A stretch of DNA of 64,000 nucleotides, taken from Daedaleopsis sinensis (taxonomy: Eukaryota > Basidiomycota > Agaricomycetes > Polyporales > Polyporaceae). The translations under genes and the position numbers were made by a program. The notes beneath the pieces were generated by a model that was not told where the DNA came from, searched no databases, and was given only the letters and a program-made list of their open reading frames with translations. The first letter of the stretch is position 1, and each line of letters opens with the position of its first letter. Location: NCBI GenBank assembly GCA_033807695.1, contig CM066301.1, positions 2,976,001 to 3,040,000 of the forward strand, given 5' to 3'. Of this stretch, positions 20,810 through 30,287 are shown piece after piece.

Positions 20810-22423
20810 ATGTCTTCGTCAGCTAATTCGGACGCCCCCGGCGGGTTGGATGAGGCGTATAGAGAATACCTGAAATATGTGGAATCCACGTGAGTGCTAC
20901 CTCTGAAACTGGATCTTAAAGCAGAGCTCAAGCTCGAATCTCGTCTATAGTGCATTGTCGCAATTCGTCCTGGTGGCAGCTATGGGTGCGTCCCGGATGA
21001 TGAATTGCCATGTTGTTACTGAGGAGGTCGCGGCAGCGCTCCTGCTCTGGGAGTACTGCATCACCTTGCAACGCGAGATCCATTACGCTTGGGGTCGCAA
21101 GTTAACATGGCCCAGATTGGTGTTCTTTGCCAATAGATATATCATTCTGGTGCAGCAGCTGGTGCTCACGACCAGTGTCTTCTTGGCTCCATCATTCCTG
21201 GTACGTATTGGATATTCGATTTGTGTAAAGAAGGCTCACATATCTGCAGAGGCAAGTCATCGTCGAGCATGATCTCGTTGCTGATCGAGACGCAACACAT
21301 GCACTGATGCCTGGCGATCCCTCAGTTGCGTGATCCTCCCAAGATTCGTGCAAGTATGTACGGTGGCACTCTATGTCATCTGGGCCGGTGAGTATGGAAC
21401 CCAGAAAACAGAATTCCATGAGCTACATCTACTTGGTCAGTTTTCTCCGGGCTGCGCGTGTACGCATTCTCTGGCCACCTCAAAGTTCCAGCTGCATTGG
21501 TCACGATGCTTGCTCTCATTCCTGTCGTGACGGCTATAGTCAGTTTTTTGCAGGAATTGTCACCTGCCCGCAATGCTGACACAACGCGCAGATGTTTGAT
21601 GTGCTCACGCTACTTGCGGTCGAGCCCTTCGCCCCTCTACTGCCAGTATCAGTATGCTCTCCGGTGGTGTTATTAAGCTCGGCCGACATCATACTGTGAG
21701 TGTGCGTTCAGCGTAAACGTTACTTGCCGCTAAATCTGACTGTGAACAGTTGTAAGGTCTTATGCTACCATCGAAGTCGAAGTTCACGGCAAGCCAATGA
21801 TATACAGTGGGGTCTTTCAGCCATGTGTCACAGGTTCTCTCAGAAGCTGGTGTCATCATTGTGACCATAGTGCATACATGGTTGCGTTGTCGCAAGGAGC
21901 AACTGAAACCGCAGTGTATTGGGCAATTCATACTGCGGGAGGGGGTGTTGTACTTCGCGTAAGTTTTGGGAAGTTTTGTTCCAACCGTGTCCTGATGATA
22001 TGCACTCAATCCCTGTTAGCGCCATGTTGGTCGCAAACGTGCTGCAGATCGTGTCAGATGCGAACACCCAGGCCGGTCCATTATTAGCGGCGGTGATGGT
22101 TTACTTGAACCTGTAATAGCTATGAGCATGTCACCCTCTCTCAATGTCTGTGCTGACTATGCTTCCACAGGATGCCCGCGATATTGATCTCTCGCTTCTA
22201 CCTCAACCTGGATCGTACACAACAGTCCCGCCTAGAACCCCCGTGCCCCATAGACCCCGTGACGGTATGACCACATCCGTTCTTTTCACCGTATTGCAGC
22301 TAAATGCCCTTCCAGCCTCTTCGGCGGATTGTACCTGGGTGCGACTACTCGGACGACGAAGACCGGAAAGTACACTACGCACAGGAGGCGATCTTGTACA
22401 GGAAGATGTCGTTTCATCTATAG
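20810..22423 (+). CDS. DUF6533-like multi-pass membrane protein, copy B
   Basis: Paralogue of copy A. Proposed exons: 20810-20889, 20951-21200, 21250-21251, 21326-21387, 21441-21538, 21592-21695, 21821-21958, 22020-22112, 22171-22264 and 22316-22423, total 342 residues with an intact frame. It shares exon sizes with A (2, 62 and 98 nt). Conserved pieces are LLWEYCITLQREIHYAWGR, FSGLRVYAFSGHLK, ILREGVLYFAAMLVANVLQ and AILISRFYLNLDR. It ends in an acidic tail (GCDYSDDEDRKVHYAQEA). The 2-nt exon AG is followed by a GC donor (GCAAGT). Where copy A has an intron at the exon 2/3 junction, B reads through in frame. Function unknown. Confidence 0.72.
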
Positions 22424-23287
22424 AGCGGGGTTCTGCTAGCTCACAAGTCAGACGCTGTCTGACGCACTTTCATCTTCGACAGCCTTAACCTCGTTACTAA
22501 CCTAGTGCTTCTTTCACCCCGTATATCATGCTTTATCTCTATACTGGCTGTATGCAGTACGCCCTGGCTCGCGGTGATAGGATTCATCCTTACCGACACA
22601 TTCGTCTGTGGATGCCGCAATTTGTGCGATCCGGATATGTACGCATGGGAAAAACTCCCACAGAACTAGTGAGTACGTTGGACATGATTGCAGCCCAGTT
22701 TTCTCTGACGGAATTAGCGCAGGGTAAAGATTCCATCTGTCAAGCACAGCGGGACACAACGCTATGGCCATCTTCGTGAAGGCGCCGCAAATATAGCTGG
22801 GCGCACAAAATGCACCATCACCGTCAGGTTTGAGCGATGAACGAATTGGAGAGAGCGCACCCGGCCGTCAGAGTTAATCTTTCGGCGCCCCCTGACATGA
22901 TTGGTGAGCTAGTTCGAACTCCCACTACCCGCTGTGTGCTACTGTGCCATGACACTATGCATATGGTACCGCGCGGGCGTGTGTGTGGCAGCCTATCCAG
23001 TGGCTTGCGCAGCATAGATTCTAGCAGGCATTCTGGCTGTGAGCCTTGAAGGACGGGAGTGGCTCCTTGCGGAAGCTCTGCCATTGGCTGTGTTTGGTGC
23101 CCCTGAGATTGGGAGAGTCTGTGCCGAGAGACTAACAGTGTGAGTGCTTCTTTGATAGTTTACCGCACAGGTATCATGCCCATCGAGCGCCGCCCTAAGT
23201 GAGTACTTATACTCCTTGTCTCCTCAGATGTCACTCCTGCTGTCTCGCTGACCTTGACGGTCCATTCTTTCCGCTGGGTCCTGCAGC
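22424..23287. repeat. Spacer between copies B and C
   Basis: This is the second copy of the A/B spacer, with small deletions. The duplication junction appears to lie near 22604, where the sequence switches from the end-of-unit text (CCGACACATTCG) to the start-of-unit text (GCCGCAATTTGTGCG). No gene is recognised. Confidence 0.55.
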
Positions 23288-24888
23288 ATGTCTTCGTCGG
23301 CTGATTCGGACGCCCCTGGAGGGTTAGATGCGGTGTCCTACGTGGAATATGTGGAATACACGTGAGTGCTACCTCCAGTGAAGCTAGATTGTAAAGCAGA
23401 GCTCAGACTCGTATCTCGTCCATAGTGCATTGTGGCAGTCCGTCCTGTTAGCAGCCATGGGTGCGTCCCGGATGGTGGATTGCCATGTTGTTACTGAGGA
23501 GGCCGCGGTAGCACTCCTAGTCTGGGAATACTGCATCACCTTGCACCGCGAGATCCATTACGCTTGGGGTCGCAAGCTGACGTGGCCCAGATCGGTGTTC
23601 TTTGCCAATAGATATATCACTCTGGTGCAACAGCTGGTGCTCACGACCAGTGTCTTCCTGGCACCATCTCCCCTGGTACGTATCAGACATTCGACCTATG
23701 TAAAGAAAGCTCATTTATCTGCAGAGGCAAGTCGTCGTCGAGCATGATCTCGTTGCTGATCGAGATGCAACGCATGCGCTGATGCCGGGCGATCCCACAG
23801 TTGCGTGATCCTCCCAAGATTCGTGCAAGTATGTACGGTGGCACTCTATGTCATCTGGGCTGGTGAGTATGGAACCCGAGAAATAGATCTCCATGAGCTA
23901 CATCTATTTTCAGTTTTCTCCGGGCTACGCGTGTACGCATTCTCTGGCTATCTCAAAGCCCCAGCTGCATTGGCCGCGACTCTTGCTCTCATTCCTATCG
24001 TGACGAACATAGTCAGTCTTCCTGCTAGAGTTGTCACCTGCCCGCAATGCTGACAAAACGCGCAGATGTTTGATGCGTCCATGCTACTTGTGGTCCAGCC
24101 CCTCGACCCCCTACCAGTATCAATATGCTTTTCGGCGGTGTTTTTGGGCACGACCTCGGACATTGCACTGTGAGTGTGTGTTCCGCGTGAACGTTAATTG
24201 CCGCTGAATCTGACTGTGGACAGTTGTAAGGTCTTATGCTAATATTGAGGCCTGAGGTTCACGGCAAGCCAATGATGCACAGTGGCATCTTTCCGTGTGT
24301 CACAGGTTCTATCAGAATGTGTCATCATTGTGACCCTAGTGCACACTTGGTTGCGTTGTCGCAAGGAGCAGCTCAAACCGCAGTGCATCGGGCAACTCGT
24401 ACTGCGGGAGGGGATGTTGTACTTCGTGTAAGTTCTAGAAAATTTCGTCCGAACTGTGTCCCGATATGAACTCAATTTCTGCTAGCGCCATATTGGTCGC
24501 AAACGTGCTGGAGATCGTGTCAGACCATACCCAGGCCGGTCTCTTCCTAGAGGCGGTGATGGTTTACGTGAACCTGTAATAGCTATGAGCATGTCATCCT
24601 TTTTCAAAATGTCTGTGCTGACCATGCTTTCACAGGATGCCCGCGATATTGATCTCTCGCTTCTACCTCAACCTGGATCGTACACAACAGTCCCGCCTAG
24701 AACCCCCGTGCCCCATAGACCCCGTGACGGTATGACCACATCCGTTCTTTTCACCGTATTGCAGCTAAATGCCCCTCCAGCCTCTTCGGCGGATTATACC
24801 CGGGTGCGACTACTCGGACGACGAAGACCGGAAAGTACACTACGCACAGGAGGCGATCTTGTACAGCGAGATGTCGTTTCATCTATAG
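23288..24888 (+). pseudogene. DUF6533-like membrane protein, copy C, probably splice-defective
   Basis: Near-duplicate of copy B. Intact parts are 23288-23361, 23426-23675, 23725-23726 (AG), 23801-23862, 23914-24011 and 24066-24169, with the same exon sizes as B. The next acceptor used in B (GGTCTTTCAG/C) is destroyed here by a small deletion (CATCTTTCCGTG), and no other nearby acceptor keeps frame into the LSECVIIVTLVHTWLRC segment. Downstream exons remain open and end with the same acidic tail, stop at 24886-24888. It could still be expressed with unusual splicing, so pseudogene status is an inference. Confidence 0.55.
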
Positions 24889-25195
24889 AGCGGAGTTCTG
24901 CTGGCTCACATGTGAGACGCTGTCTGACACACTTTCATCCTTCAACAGCCTTAACCTCGTTACTAGTGCTTCGTTCACCCTGTGTATCATGTCTTATATC
25001 TATATTGACTGTATGCAGCACGCCGCAGTCGTGCTAGCTCGCGGTGATAGGATTTATCCTTGCCGACACACTCGTTTTTGTATCACTTTCTCTTCATGAC
25101 GAATCACTTTCGAGACAAACAGTATGCCGACGTACTTGTACTAAGTATCACTACAATCTACCCGTCGAGTCGCCTTCACGTCTCCCTGAGCGTGT
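24889..25195. other. End of duplicated unit
   Basis: Up to about 25075 the sequence matches 22424-22602 after copy B, then diverges. This places the right edge of the tandem duplication here. No gene is seen. Confidence 0.5.
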
Positions 25196-26109
25196 TCAAT
25201 CCCAGTTCTCGAAAGCGACAGAATGAATCTTCTCGCAAGTGACCTTGTGCCGCGGCCAATCCTGCTTCTGGCATTCGACGCTGCATTCACCTCAGAGGCC
25301 ACCACTGTAGCGCAACGCTGTATACTCACCTGCAATACCTGAACGGGGATGAAGGTGCATTTAAGTCGCCGATAGATCACGTTACGACACAGAAGGATAT
25401 GCACACCTAGTAAGCTTGCACTTGCTGCACTTCTTGAGCCCAGTCTCCTGGGTTGATGTCTCGTCACGCTTACAGCATGCACAGCTTCCGGCGAGTGGAT
25501 AGATGACATCCGGTTGCCTGCCGGGAAGGGACGCGGGGAAAGGTCCAAGCATGCCCATGTTCACGAGGTTCATCCTATCGTGGAATTCACGGAGGCCCTG
25601 CAGGACGTGCCGCTCGTCCATGTTACAAACGAAGTGGACCTTCAGGCAATGCGGATGTGAATGAGCGCTTTGAGTAAATGATCGGGTAAACGTACGTATG
25701 CTATCAGTCGCGGTGGCTCGAGGTGCGGCCCAGACAATATCTGGAAATGGGTCTCGCGTGCGGGGGTGCCTTGAGCTGCAAATCAGGCTGCAGTACGAAC
25801 GGGGCGTCCATTAAGAGCGCGCACCGCAGTACTCGCACAGCCATTTCTTGGAGTGCTTCACATCGAAGCCCATGAACGCTAGGGCCAGGTTTACGCGGGG
25901 TTGGTCGCGATCTGGCGGGAGGTGGAAGCGGACCATGACGCGTTTCTCCTGCCTAAAGAGAGACCGGTCGGCGGTGTGCAGAACGATAACACCGTTCTCG
26001 GCAGCGATAGCGAGAGGGGGGCTTACCACCCATATCCCACAAGCTCGATGTTGAGCTTGTGTACGCGCTCCCAATCCTTGAGCGGCGGGGAAGGTAGATC
26101 CGATGCCAT
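25196..26109 (-). CDS. MYND-type zinc finger protein 1
   Basis: Exons on the minus strand: 26109-26027, 25952-25825, 25769-25696, 25639-25407, 25338-25330 and 25280-25196 give 203 residues. The C-terminal MYND finger is CACCKRDETSTQETG, KKCSKCKLTRYCR, then SVECQKQDWPRHKVTC, with the C-x2-C, C-x2-C, C-x3-C and H/C ligands in order. The preceding 130 residues (RVMVRFHLPPDRD, KHSKKWLCEYCG, PARETHF) have no known domain. It ends SVAFENWD. MYND fingers usually bind short proline-rich peptides. The 9-nt exon 5 supplies the YC of the finger. Paralogue of the next gene; exons 3-6 have identical lengths. Confidence 0.82.
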
Positions 26110-26480
26110 GATGGATGTTCTGGCAGCGTAGGACTGCAGGATGCGACAAATACCTAGAAAAAGACGACCTTGCCAGCCGTGCTGGTCGTGGTCGTGGTCG
26201 TGGTCGTCGCTGGTTAAATATCTAGATGGTACCTATCGTGGACGTCGACGATTAGAGTTCAGTAACTTTGGACGAGAAAGGGAAGCGAGAAGCGCTGGAC
26301 TGTGTGCGATGTGCATGATCATGAAGCGAACACCTCGGTTGCGTGCAGCTCAGATAATCATCGGACCTCATTTTATCGTACATCATATCTAGCCTCGGAG
26401 TACGTACTCGCTGAGAGTGGAGCACGGTGGATTATTGAGAAAAGATGGCGGCTTAGATGCGTATCAGAGGTTTATCGAAG
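26110..26480. other. Intergenic with GGTCGT repeat
   Basis: Spacer between the two MYND genes. It holds four GGTCGT repeats at 26184-26207 and no supported frame. Confidence 0.5.
26184..26207. repeat. GGTCGT microsatellite (4 copies)
   Basis: Four perfect 6-bp units directly upstream of the MYND1 start. Confidence 0.8.
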
Positions 26481-27475
26481 TCAGTCCCAGTTTTCAAAGT
26501 TGACAGACTGTATCTTCCCGCAAGTGACCTTGTGCCGTGGCCAGTCCCGCTTTTGACATTTCTCGCTACGTCCGATTCAGATCAGAGGCCGCTAACACCG
26601 AATGGTCCGCTATGTCCTCACCTGCAATATCTACGAAGGATGAAGACCGCGTAAGCCGCAGATACCCATACTAACGAACACGATGAACGCACCTGGTCAG
26701 TTTGCACTTGCTGCACTTCTTGAGGCCATTCCCGAGCTTGGCTGTTACGTCGCGCTGGCAGCACGCGCAGCTCCCGGCAAGCGGAAAGACCACATTGGGA
26801 TCTTTTCCAATCAGAGAATCCTGAAAGGGCCCCAGTCGACCCATGTTCATCCGATTGAGCGTGTCGTGGAGTGCACGGAGGTTGAGGAGAACGTGCGGCT
26901 CATCCATGTCGCACACGAAATGAATCTACGGGGAGACGTACCGTTACGAGGACCGGTAAGAATATGTATATGAGAGTTCAAACGTACATATACGACCAGA
27001 CGGGGAGGGTCGAGATGCGTCCATGAGAGCACCTGGAAGTGGCTTTCGCGTGCGGGCGCACCTACACCACGATCGCGATGACAAAATCAATTAAGACAGT
27101 TTATCATGGTTGATGTGCTCGACACACCACAAAACTCGCATGTCCAGTTCTTGGAATGCTTGACATCACGTCCCATGAAGTTGACCGCCAGATCTATGCG
27201 CGTTTGGTCACGATCTTTAGGGAGGTGGAAGCGCACTGTGACGCGTTTCTCCTGCTTCAGCCTGTAAGTAAGAGGGGCGACGTGAGCGGAGTCGCAAGCC
27301 ACATTCCGTACTGCATCAAGCTGGCGTACCATCCATACCCGACAAGCTCTATGTTGAGTCTGTCTGCCCTTTCCCAACCTTGGAGAGGGGGCGAAAGTCG
27401 GCCAAATCGCATCCATATGAAGAGGACAACGAGAACGGCCACCAAGACACAGGCTGCGATCAGGAAGAACGACAT
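26481..27475 (-). CDS. MYND-type zinc finger protein 2, membrane-anchored
   Basis: Exons on the minus strand: 27475-27330, 27261-27128, 27061-26988, 26925-26693, 26630-26622 and 26565-26481 give 226 residues. The N-terminus is a strong hydrophobic helix (FFLIAACVLVAVLVVLFIW) followed by MRFGR, so a type I signal-anchor is likely; MYND1 lacks it. The rest parallels MYND1: WERADRLNIELVGYGW, EKRVTVRFHLPKDRDQ, KHSKNWTCEFCG, then the finger CACCQRDVTAKLGNG, KKCSKCKLTRYCR, SEKCQKRDWPRHKVTC and the ending SVNFENWD. Exons 3-6 match MYND1 in length (74, 233, 9, 85 nt), so the pair is a tandem duplication. Function unknown. Confidence 0.82.
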
Positions 27476-28445
27476 CGTGCCGCTGTCAGCGATTGTTCAA
27501 GTCGTTGAGATGGTCTCGATAGTGAGGTATCGATCTATGCAGAGGATGAAGCTTGAAGCTTTGAAGGTCGCGTCAGGTCAGGTCAGGTCCATGATCTTGA
27601 TAGTGGTAAACGTAAAAGGAAGGGATTTCGTACCGCACGAGGCGTATGTGCATTTCTGTAGACATTCTCGCAACTCCAGAGTTGCTTCCAACCTTGGATT
27701 CGCAAGGTAGATAGTGGATTGAGCTATTCGTAGTCAGTTTCCGACTTAACTCCTGTGAAGTCGTTCGTGGTCAAAGAGCAAGGCCATGATGCTGGAACAA
27801 CGTTAACAACTCGGCAAGTCGGCGGCTCACTCTACTGAGTCTACTCTACACCCTTGCCACCCCTATCTTCTCCTCTTGCTTGCTGCTGTGGCATATATGC
27901 GTCGCACCTGCACGATTCTCTAAATAATATATATGCGACCAGGGGCTTCCCGAGCTCGGTGTGGACATATGTACAAGAAGGTTTGACGGACCAACATTCG
28001 CGACCATGCGGTTAGTAATAAGTCAATCTGTACAATACCAACGAGGAAGGGAGAGGAGGACTCAGAGCGCGGGCGACAATCAGCACTAGCATATCGATGC
28101 CGGATACTGACACGCTTTTTACAGAGGACATTCACTAAACATGCATGGGGAGCCGGAACCGAGTCCAGAGAGGTACGGAGGAAGACTAGAACAAGACACA
28201 GGCTAGCAGCGGCGGCAGGAGCAACAGCAGCACTACAGTACAGTATACACCAAATATTACGAGCTCGGGGTCGCGAAAGCAACGAAAACATCGACATTGT
28301 TGCACGTGTCCGCGGATCTTGTCCATCTCTCCGGGCACCGTGCACGATTGCTGACAGACACGACAGACGCGTACCGTGCATAAGTGAAGTCATGCACAGA
28401 CAGATGTCTATCGCCCCCGTTTGAAGAGATCTTCAGCATAATCCT
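27476..28445. other. Intergenic, no gene recognised
   Basis: The gap is 970 bp and includes a TAAATAATATATATG stretch near 27922. Open frames such as 27920-28393 (minus) lack recognisable features. It should include the MYND2 promoter. Confidence 0.45.
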
Positions 28446-29944
28446 TTAGCGACCCAAGTTGGCATCCGTGTTGACCTGGTCCTGCAGCTCCTTCACGGCG
28501 GTCTGGACCATCCCGAGGATACCGGAGATGACCTGCAGCCTCTCCTGATAGTACTGCTGGCGCGACTGGGTGGTGACCGGTCCGGTGGGCACGCGCGGAG
28601 CGCGGGACGCGGAGGCAGCGAGGGCCGCGAGCGAGTTTGCGGCGTTGGACGTCGACGCTGCAGCATTTCCGTTCTGCATAACAGGCTTCCTGGGAGGCGG
28701 GGGTCTCTGCACGGGAGCAGAAGCGGAAGTGGAGGGGCCTGCGGCGGAGGAAGAAGCGGCGGCAGCGGGGCGAGTGGGCCGGGTAGGACGTTTCGCGGCC
28801 TCGGTGCGCTTGGTGTCGTCTTCGGTGATTGTGCGCTTACGTTTTGGCGCACGCGCACTCGCGCTTTCGCCATTCACGTCCGCGTCTATCATGTCCAGAT
28901 GAGTTGAGCCTTGCACGGCCATGGGGAGAGACGGTGCACCTACCTGCAGGGCCTTTCCCCTTGACCGCAGAGGTAGATTTGTCACGCGAGGGGCGGGTTG
29001 GAGGCGTGAGAACTTTCGAGCAGCGGTGTCTCTTGACGAAGCAGGAGTCGCAGCGCTGGCGGCTACTGTTGACAACGCAAGTCGTGTTGTTGCGCATGAT
29101 GCAGTTCGTGCACCGTTCGTCGCCGGTGAAAGTATGGTTCTTCAGGATCAAAGACATTGAGCGCCGCGCGGTCTACAGGCATGAGGCAAACAACGCACCA
29201 CGGAGCCGGGGGAGCCGGCAGGTGGTTTCTTGTCTGCATTCCTCTGCGGTGGCGCACTGACTGTGCTTCGGGGCTCCGGGCTGGAAGCTACACGGAGAGA
29301 TAGATGTGAGTCGCGCGAGACAAAGAATAAAGGCGCGAGAGACCAACCTGTGGTATTGCCCGAGCCTGAAGTCAGCCGTGAAGAGGAACGTGAGGGGGCA
29401 GGACGGCGAGCAGGTTGATGTTGCGCACCGAGAGGACTCGGTCCCAAGCTGGGGCTCTTGGGGTGCTCGGAGCCGATAGCGTCTTCGTCGGAGTCCCGGT
29501 CGTCGTCGATGGAAGGCTCGCCGAAGCCGTCCTTGTCGTCCCCGTCGTCGTCGAGGAGGAGCTCGGCGCGACGCGCATCGAGGTACTTGGCGAGGGAGTC
29601 AGGACGATTGGGTGCGTGGAGGTAAGCGTCTATTTGCTTGAGGGGTGGGGGCAGCGCGGCCTTGTCGGCGGAGCCATAGCGAGCATGCGCGCGATTCTTG
29701 AAGAAGCGCGAGGGGTGAGGAGGGGAGGAGAGGGTGAGAGAAGGTCACTTACGGCGAGCGAGACCAGAGCTTGATCCTCCTTCGCGCGAGCCTCGGGAGG
29801 GAGCTGGAGCACGCGGGCTACCTCCTGGCGGAGGTGTCGGAGCAAGGCGTCGAAGGAGGGAGCGACGTCTGGCTCGCGGACAGACTGGGGGGCGAGGGGC
29901 TGCCTGGGCGGCGGGGCAGCGGGCTGGGCGGGCGGGTTGGGCAT
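28446..29944 (-). CDS. Cysteine-cluster protein of unknown function
   Basis: Exons on the minus strand: 29944-29753, 29696-29348, 29287-29199, 29172-28944 and 28885-28446 give 432 residues. The N-terminus is Pro-rich, then an acidic stretch. In the middle is a cluster with six cysteines: CTNC, seven residues, C, eight residues, CDSC, six residues, C, giving C-x2-C-x7-C-x8-C-x2-C-x6-C. It resembles but does not match the Zn2Cys6 binuclear cluster (x6 in the first loop). A basic APKRKR follows, and then a C-terminal helix (YQERLQVISGILGMVQTA) suited to dimerisation. A DNA-binding role is an inference. Divergent from the sphingoid base kinase, 343 bp away. Confidence 0.7.
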
Positions 29945-30287
29945 GGATGCGGAATGCGGAGGCGTCGGTGGTGGGAGAGGGAGAGACGCGTCTGGCGCCA
30001 GTCTCTCGCTGTTGGGCGCACGCCGACCGTGACCCCGCCTTGTTCCAGTCACCTCTGTGACCCATGCACGTGGTCTGTGACTCATTGGGTCACGCTGGTT
30101 TGGGTGAGGTGTGACGTCACAAGCGACAACGCCCAAAGGAGCGCCCGACGCGAGGCGTCCCATCCATCCTGCTGAGCGTCGGCGGCGGCGACTCGGACAT
30201 CAACGATGCACGTCTGGTGTCCTTCTTCGTGAGACAGTCTACTAGACATCGTCGCTTCCAATCATCTGCTGGCTTAACACCACCACC
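29945..30287. promoter_or_regulatory. Divergent promoter with E-box, AP-1/Gcn4 and CRE sites
   Basis: Between the Cys-cluster gene and the sphingoid base kinase lie CACGTG (30067-30072), TGACTCA (30078-30084) and the palindrome TGACGTCA (30112-30119). These match bHLH, Gcn4/AP-1 and CRE/bZIP consensus sites within 53 bp. Binding is inferred. Confidence 0.55.

Noticed and set aside
18360..24888. The array as pheromone/GPCR (STE3) mating-type genes
   Set aside because: The motifs (FSGLR-YA-SG, ISRF-L-L) fit DUF6533 proteins. No STE3 motif or pheromone precursor was found.
26184..26207. CRISPR-like short repeats
   Set aside because: Simple contiguous GGTCGT microsatellite without spacers, in a eukaryotic genome.
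29630..30163. 177-codon minus frame over the divergent promoter
   Set aside because: Its 5' half is promoter sequence. The real protein begins at 29944 in another frame with consistent splicing.
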